Part shown: positions 7,113-10,448 of the stretch, piece by piece
Layout of the letters: every line of letters starts with the position of its first letter
How positions within the stretch are numbered: position 1 is the stretch's first letter
Assembly (NCBI GenBank): GCA_036501345.1
Contig: DASYAN010000109.1
Location: forward strand, 1-10,448
Origin: DASYAN01 sp036501345
Lineage (GTDB): Bacteria; Chloroflexota; Ktedonobacteria; Ktedonobacterales; Ktedonobacteraceae
Direction: 5' to 3'
Length of the DNA stretch: 10,448 nucleotides
Made by a program: the position numbers and the translations under genes
The notes under the pieces: model-generated
What the model saw: only the letters and a program-made list of their open reading frames with translations
Database searches by the model: none
What the model was told of the DNA's origin: nothing

Positions 7113-9740
7113 ATGGACAAGGTGAGTACAGATACAATCTTACTTGAAAAACCAAGGGCATCTCTGGCTGATAAGCAGCCAGTAGCGGCACGTTTGATAG
7201 CTCTTCGCTCATGGCTTCTATGCTGGGAAATCTATCTGATTGTATTTGTGGCCGCTTTCCTGCGGTTGTATCAGTTCAATACCACCGAATTTGATCCTGA
7301 TGAGGTTGCATTCTTTCAGATGGCTCGTTATGCTGTTACCCATGGTTTTATACCTGCCACTTCCAATAGAGCCTCTGTCGGTTACTTTATACCGCCCGCT
7401 ACCATTGATATCCTGATGATTCCTGCAGCATTCACCAATGACCCACTATGGGGAGCTATCACAACAGCCATTTTGATGACGGCCTCGGTATTTCTCACCT
7501 ATTGTTTCGTGCGCTGCTACTATGGTCGAGCGGCAGGAACTATTGCCGCACTGCTGTATGCAACGCTCTTTCGAGCGGTTGTCTACTCGCGTTTTATCTG
7601 GAACGTCAATTTCCTGCCATTTTTTATTGTGCTCTTTTTTATAGCGCTGTTTTGGGGTGTTGTTGCACGCCGCAAAGGCTGGCTCTTCCCAGCACTATTT
7701 CTACTTGGTATTCTTATTCAACTTCATACTAGTGGAGCCATGCTGATCATCCCCTTTGTGGTTGCGCTTGCCCTCGCCCCTGGTACCTTGCGCTGGCGAG
7801 ATCTCGTCCGAGGCTTGCTCTCTCTTTTCATCATCTACTTCCCCTACCTCATATGGGAAATAGCCACGCAATTTAGCGATATACATCTGATGATACAGAC
7901 TTTTCTCCATCCTCAGCAAAAACCGGTTTTTGATGACCAGGCATGGGTCTTTTATCAGGACCTTCTTAATCCCTATAATCTGCTCTCTCAACAGAATCCG
8001 CTCCACTGGCACAACATTTTACCATACCTGGGCGAGACCTCTATGCTCTGGCAACTCGCTCCTTACCTTGCTTGGATCTGTCAATTGCTGATCTATCTTG
8101 TTGTTATCAGTGTAGTAACAGCATTGATACTAGCTGTCTGGGCGTGGGGCCCGTCAAGCACAAAGGTGGAAACCAATCAATTGCGTCCAAGGTTTTCTAT
8201 CAATACCCAAAAGGGACACAGCAATTTGCTAGCGGCAGGACCATGTGCCCCTTGGGTATTGCGTCTGTGGGACAAGTACAGGCTATATCGAGATCAAGCT
8301 TCACAATTGGTAGTAATAGCATATTTACTGCGTCTATGGGGATATGTTCGTCGCTATTGGCTCTTGCTACTCAACTCACCATACCGTTGTGGCCTTATAA
8401 TACTGCTCTCATGGCAAATTATACCCATAGTCGTTCTTTTGCGTCATTCACTCTTATTATATCTACATTACTTCATTGTGCTTATGCCTGGTCCCTGCAT
8501 CCTGGTTGGTATCTTCCTAGCAAAAACTGCGGACGCGATCAAACGAGTCCCTACCAACCACGATCAGGCAGATATCCGCAATACAGTAGATATAGACAGT
8601 GCATCAGACGAACACGATACCCAGAGGGCACACGGTAAATCGGGTCCCTCCATGACAGGCAATAAATTGTCCGTTGGATTACCGGGCAATTTATACCCAA
8701 AGGGCATACGGTTGCCATCGGTCAGGGTCCAATTCCTTGTGCCTGCTGTGCGCTATGGCATTTATGCTCTAGCAACCCTAATTATTGTTGCCCAATTCAT
8801 AGGCAGTACAATAGGGATATTGGACATTGATCAAGGCAATTATAGCGATGGGATTGGTCATCGCTATTCCATTGGCAATGGTTCGATGGCTACCTATGGG
8901 TACAATGACTTACAAACTTTGCGCAACGCCCTCACCGAAGCCGATCAGCTAGCACAACGGGATCATTTGAATCGAGTTTATGTATCGACAGCTGGTACAG
9001 CCCACATGGAAGCTCAGCTTCGCTTTTTAAGTACCCAGATGCATACTCCTACTACTATGTTCAACTCCAGCTGTATCACATTTCCCAGTACTGCCGAGGG
9101 ACCTGCTGTGATGCTGATGGAACCTTATAATAATTTCGCAACTGCTCTGGTGACACAATTTGCAACAGCAACATTGATTGACAAACCTAAACGGCCTGGT
9201 GGTGCTCCATTTTGGCTCTACATTGTCACTCCTAAGCCTGTGCAAGCTGTCCCGCATGCCCAGTTATCTACCAATAATGGATATGATCTGCAATTTGACG
9301 CGTCCTCGCAACATTTCTCCTTCAACCATATCCCCTGGATCGTAACCCGTTGGAGCCTTCTACACTCAGTTCCACCTAGCGATGACACAACTTATACATA
9401 TAGGATCACGATGACACATTTTTTAAATCGCTCACATTACGCAAGTACGACAAACCAATGCACTTTCACAGCGATACGAGCAGGAGATCAAGTATTGATT
9501 CCTTTTAACCAAAACAGTCTCTTCACAGCCAACCAGAAGTCTACCTCGTCAACAGTCACCGTGAACGGGCAGTTCTACGAGGTAAATCCGCTCTATGTGC
9601 AATTTGCCTCATTCAGGTTTCTATCCTTTGCGACTATTGCAACCCAAAAGGAGACCTTGTATACACCAGAACATAAAGTCTATCTCACTACTCGGGTGCC
9701 TATCCTTGCAAGACCCAGCAACAAACACACAAAGAAATAA
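7113..9740 (+). CDS. Large GT-C glycosyltransferase, ArnT/PMT-like, with repeat-bearing loops
   Basis: The 875-residue protein (numbered from ATG 7113; GTG 7122 is the likelier start) begins with a membrane helix (about 38-54), then TTEFDPDEVAFFQMARYA (57-74). D61, D63 and E64 form the acidic loop motif of ArnT/PMT-type enzymes that use polyprenyl-phosphate sugars. About ten helices follow, with RHSLLLYLHYFIVLMPGP (444-461) resembling the conserved His-Tyr segment near the end of these domains. A last helix (544-569) leads to a soluble C-terminal region of about 300 residues, probably outside the cell, which I cannot assign; it makes the protein longer than typical ArnT (about 550). Two hydrophilic loops, about 346-423 and 471-543, are unusually long, predicted cytosolic, and contain short nucleotide repeats. 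An internal duplication (LRLWDKYRLY at 383-392, LRLWGYVRRY at 406-415) is offset by 23 codons. Probably co-transcribed with its neighbours. Confidence 0.75.
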   Translation: MDKVSTDTILLEKPRASLADKQPVAARLIALRSWLLCWEIYLIVFVAAFLRLYQFNTTEFDPDEVAFFQMARYAVTHGFIPATSNRASVGYFIPPATIDILMIPAAFTNDPLWGAITTAILMTASVFLTYCFVRCYYGRAAGTIAALLYATLFRAVVYSRFIWNVNFLPFFIVLFFIALFWGVVARRKGWLFPALFLLGILIQLHTSGAMLIIPFVVALALAPGTLRWRDLVRGLLSLFIIYFPYLIWEIATQFSDIHLMIQTFLHPQQKPVFDDQAWVFYQDLLNPYNLLSQQNPLHWHNILPYLGETSMLWQLAPYLAWICQLLIYLVVISVVTALILAVWAWGPSSTKVETNQLRPRFSINTQKGHSNLLAAGPCAPWVLRLWDKYRLYRDQASQLVVIAYLLRLWGYVRRYWLLLLNSPYRCGLIILLSWQIIPIVVLLRHSLLLYLHYFIVLMPGPCILVGIFLAKTADAIKRVPTNHDQADIRNTVDIDSASDEHDTQRAHGKSGPSMTGNKLSVGLPGNLYPKGIRLPSVRVQFLVPAVRYGIYALATLIIVAQFIGSTIGILDIDQGNYSDGIGHRYSIGNGSMATYGYNDLQTLRNALTEADQLAQRDHLNRVYVSTAGTAHMEAQLRFLSTQMHTPTTMFNSSCITFPSTAEGPAVMLMEPYNNFATALVTQFATATLIDKPKRPGGAPFWLYIVTPKPVQAVPHAQLSTNNGYDLQFDASSQHFSFNHIPWIVTRWSLLHSVPPSDDTTYTYRITMTHFLNRSHYASTTNQCTFTAIRAGDQVLIPFNQNSLFTANQKSTSSTVTVNGQFYEVNPLYVQFASFRFLSFATIATQKETLYTPEHKVYLTTRVPILARPSNKHTKK
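8201..8261. repeat. Inverted pair of a short intragenic repeat (copies 1 and 1')
   Basis: CAATACCCAA (8201-8210) pairs perfectly with TTGGGTATTG (8252-8261). Similarity continues inward: AAGGGACACA on the left against TGTGCCCC on the right. The result is an imperfect arm of 18-20 bases with a 23-base loop. It lies inside the coding sequence of the second glycosyltransferase, encoding about residues 363-383. The left arm has the same core as the copies at 8616 and 8691. Confidence 0.55.
8616..8640 (+). repeat. Intragenic repeat copy 2
   Basis: GATACCCAGAGGGCACACGG (first 20 bases of the copy) matches the core of the copies at 8201 and 8691. It is read in the gene's frame as DTQRAHGK, the same frame as copy 1 (NTQKGHS). 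Confidence 0.5.
8662..8694. repeat. Hairpin next to intragenic repeat copy 3
   Basis: ATAAATTGTCC (8662-8672) faces GGGCAATTTAT (8684-8694). This makes an 11-bp stem with one G-U wobble and an 11-base loop. It sits inside the coding sequence in the long loop before the last membrane helix, immediately left of repeat copy 3. Confidence 0.5.
8691..8716 (+). repeat. Intragenic repeat copy 3
   Basis: TTATACCCAAAGGGCATACG (first 20 bases) shares the ATACCCAAAGGGCA-like core with the copies at 8201 and 8616. It is read in a different frame from them, giving LYPKGIRLP. The similarity is therefore at DNA level and not a conserved peptide. Confidence 0.5.
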
Positions 9741-9839
9741 AGAGCAGCTCTGAAGTCTTCCCAACAACTATTCTTAGCTGCAGCAAGATCTTCGGAACTG
9801 AGGTTTCAGGACCAAGACCTTTGGAAAAGGAGTTTCTCA

Positions 9840-10448
9840 ATGGAAAAAAAGTCTGATGATTTAGTCCCTACCACAGTTGCTATGTCAACGTTGAAGAAGA
9901 CAGTAGATATCTTCTATAATTCCATTTCTAGAGAAAATCTACGCTCTTTTCTGGCGAAAGCATTTGTTTTACTACGATCTCACCTCCAGCTTTTTATCAT
10001 TGGCATAATTAGTGAATGCATATATTTATTCTACTTATTAAATATTTTTCCATTGTCACGTTATTTCCAAATTAATACGTTTATGGGACATATCACTGGT
10101 TATACTCCTATTAATTTTATCATTGCTATAACATTCTTTATTATTCTTTTTATCATTTTTTGCATGGCTTGGTGGCAGACAGAGAGGTTTCAGGACCGAG
10201 CCACGCTTTGGATCATTCTTGGTTTCGGTAGCATTTTCGCAATAACGAACATCTTTGTCTATCCTCTTACAGCCGGAGATCTCTTCTTGTACGTCGCACG
10301 TAGTCTGATCATGGTTCAACACCATGCTAATCCAATGGTTACTCCACCGGATCAGTTTGCTAATACAGATCCTCTCATGAAGCTGGCAAAGGGTTTTATG
10401 ACTCTGCCATCACCCTATGGGCCACTTGCCATCCTTATTCAAGCTCTA
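9840..10448 (+). CDS. MptB/GT87-like GT-C mannosyltransferase-type protein, 3' end beyond window
   Basis: I translated 203 open codons from ATG 9840 to the right edge. AAAAGGAG at 9825-9832, seven bases before the ATG, is a strong ribosome site. The first 45 residues are hydrophilic. Membrane helices follow at about 50-70, 90-111 and 121-140. The segment after the third helix contains YPLTAGDLFLYVARS (141-155), then ANP (163-165), DP (177-178) and SPYGPL (191-196). This order (D-x3-Y, NP, DP, PYGPL) is characteristic of the MptB/GT87-like polyprenol-phosphate-mannose-dependent enzymes, and D147 would be the catalytic acidic residue. The family usually runs to 450-600 residues, so more than half is missing. 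The gene is clearly more AT-rich than its neighbours, especially at 9990-10150. The 99-base gap before it has no terminator, so it may belong to the same operon. Confidence 0.7.
   Translation, partial: MEKKSDDLVPTTVAMSTLKKTVDIFYNSISRENLRSFLAKAFVLLRSHLQLFIIGIISECIYLFYLLNIFPLSRYFQINTFMGHITGYTPINFIIAITFFIILFIIFCMAWWQTERFQDRATLWIILGFGSIFAITNIFVYPLTAGDLFLYVARSLIMVQHHANPMVTPPDQFANTDPLMKLAKGFMTLPSPYGPLAILIQAL

Noticed and set aside
8072..8638. 188-codon overlapping frame inside the second glycosyltransferase gene
   Set aside because: It is out of frame within a gene with clear membrane-enzyme features. It has no plausible ribosome site and a composition that follows the main frame.
10056..10325. 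89-codon minus-strand frame at the right end
   Set aside because: It is the antisense shadow of an AT-rich membrane protein that has a strong ribosome site and family motifs.
1..10448. CRISPR array, defence island or phage genes
   Set aside because: No regularly spaced repeats, nuclease, recombinase or structural phage genes are visible; the window reads as ordinary envelope and signalling genes with small repeats.

Overview
The window looks like chromosomal DNA from a Gram-positive-like or filamentous bacterium of roughly even base composition. A Ktedonobacteria-type member of the Chloroflexota is my best guess. The reasons are a Ser/Thr kinase carrying an extracellular Kelch propeller, a small zinc-ribbon protein with a long Pro-rich linker, a MinC-type division inhibitor, and runs of divergent GT-C membrane glycosyltransferases. 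The assignment is inferred from gene style; there is no marker gene in the window.

Layout, left to right. (1) Positions 1-605, minus strand: the 5' two thirds or more of minC, running off the left edge. (2) 606-1128: a divergent intergenic region with 11-bp direct repeats, an imperfect 24-bp palindrome and a good sigma70-type promoter at 1028-1056. (3) 1132-3609, plus strand: a membrane-anchored eukaryotic-like Ser/Thr kinase with an extracellular Kelch-like domain. (4) 3610-4296, minus strand: a zinc-ribbon, Pro-rich protein whose stop codon directly abuts the kinase stop codon. (5) 4309-4456: a 148-bp MITE-like element with 20-bp inverted ends (18/20), sitting next to the ribosome binding site of the zinc-ribbon gene. 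(6) 4457-5112: no convincing gene, possibly an eroded coding remnant. (7) 5113-6987, 7113-9740 and 9840-10448 (cut by the right edge), all plus strand: three polytopic GT-C-fold glycosyltransferases in a row, the first two PMT/ArnT-like and the third MptB/GT87-like.

How the parts may work together. The three GT-C genes share a direction and have gaps of about 125 and 99 bases with no obvious terminator, so they may be co-transcribed. They would move sugars from polyprenyl-phosphate donors to acceptors outside the cytoplasmic membrane, that is, cell-envelope glycan, glycolipid or glycoprotein assembly. The kinase would pass an extracytoplasmic signal to cytoplasmic phosphorylation. Nothing in the sequence ties it directly to the glycosyltransferases.

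The two most unusual signals are the MITE-like element in the leader of the zinc-ribbon gene, and a family of short near-identical DNA repeats (three direct copies and one inverted, core ATACCCAAAGGGCA-like) inside the coding sequence of the second glycosyltransferase. These are read in two different frames and fall in loops predicted to be cytosolic.
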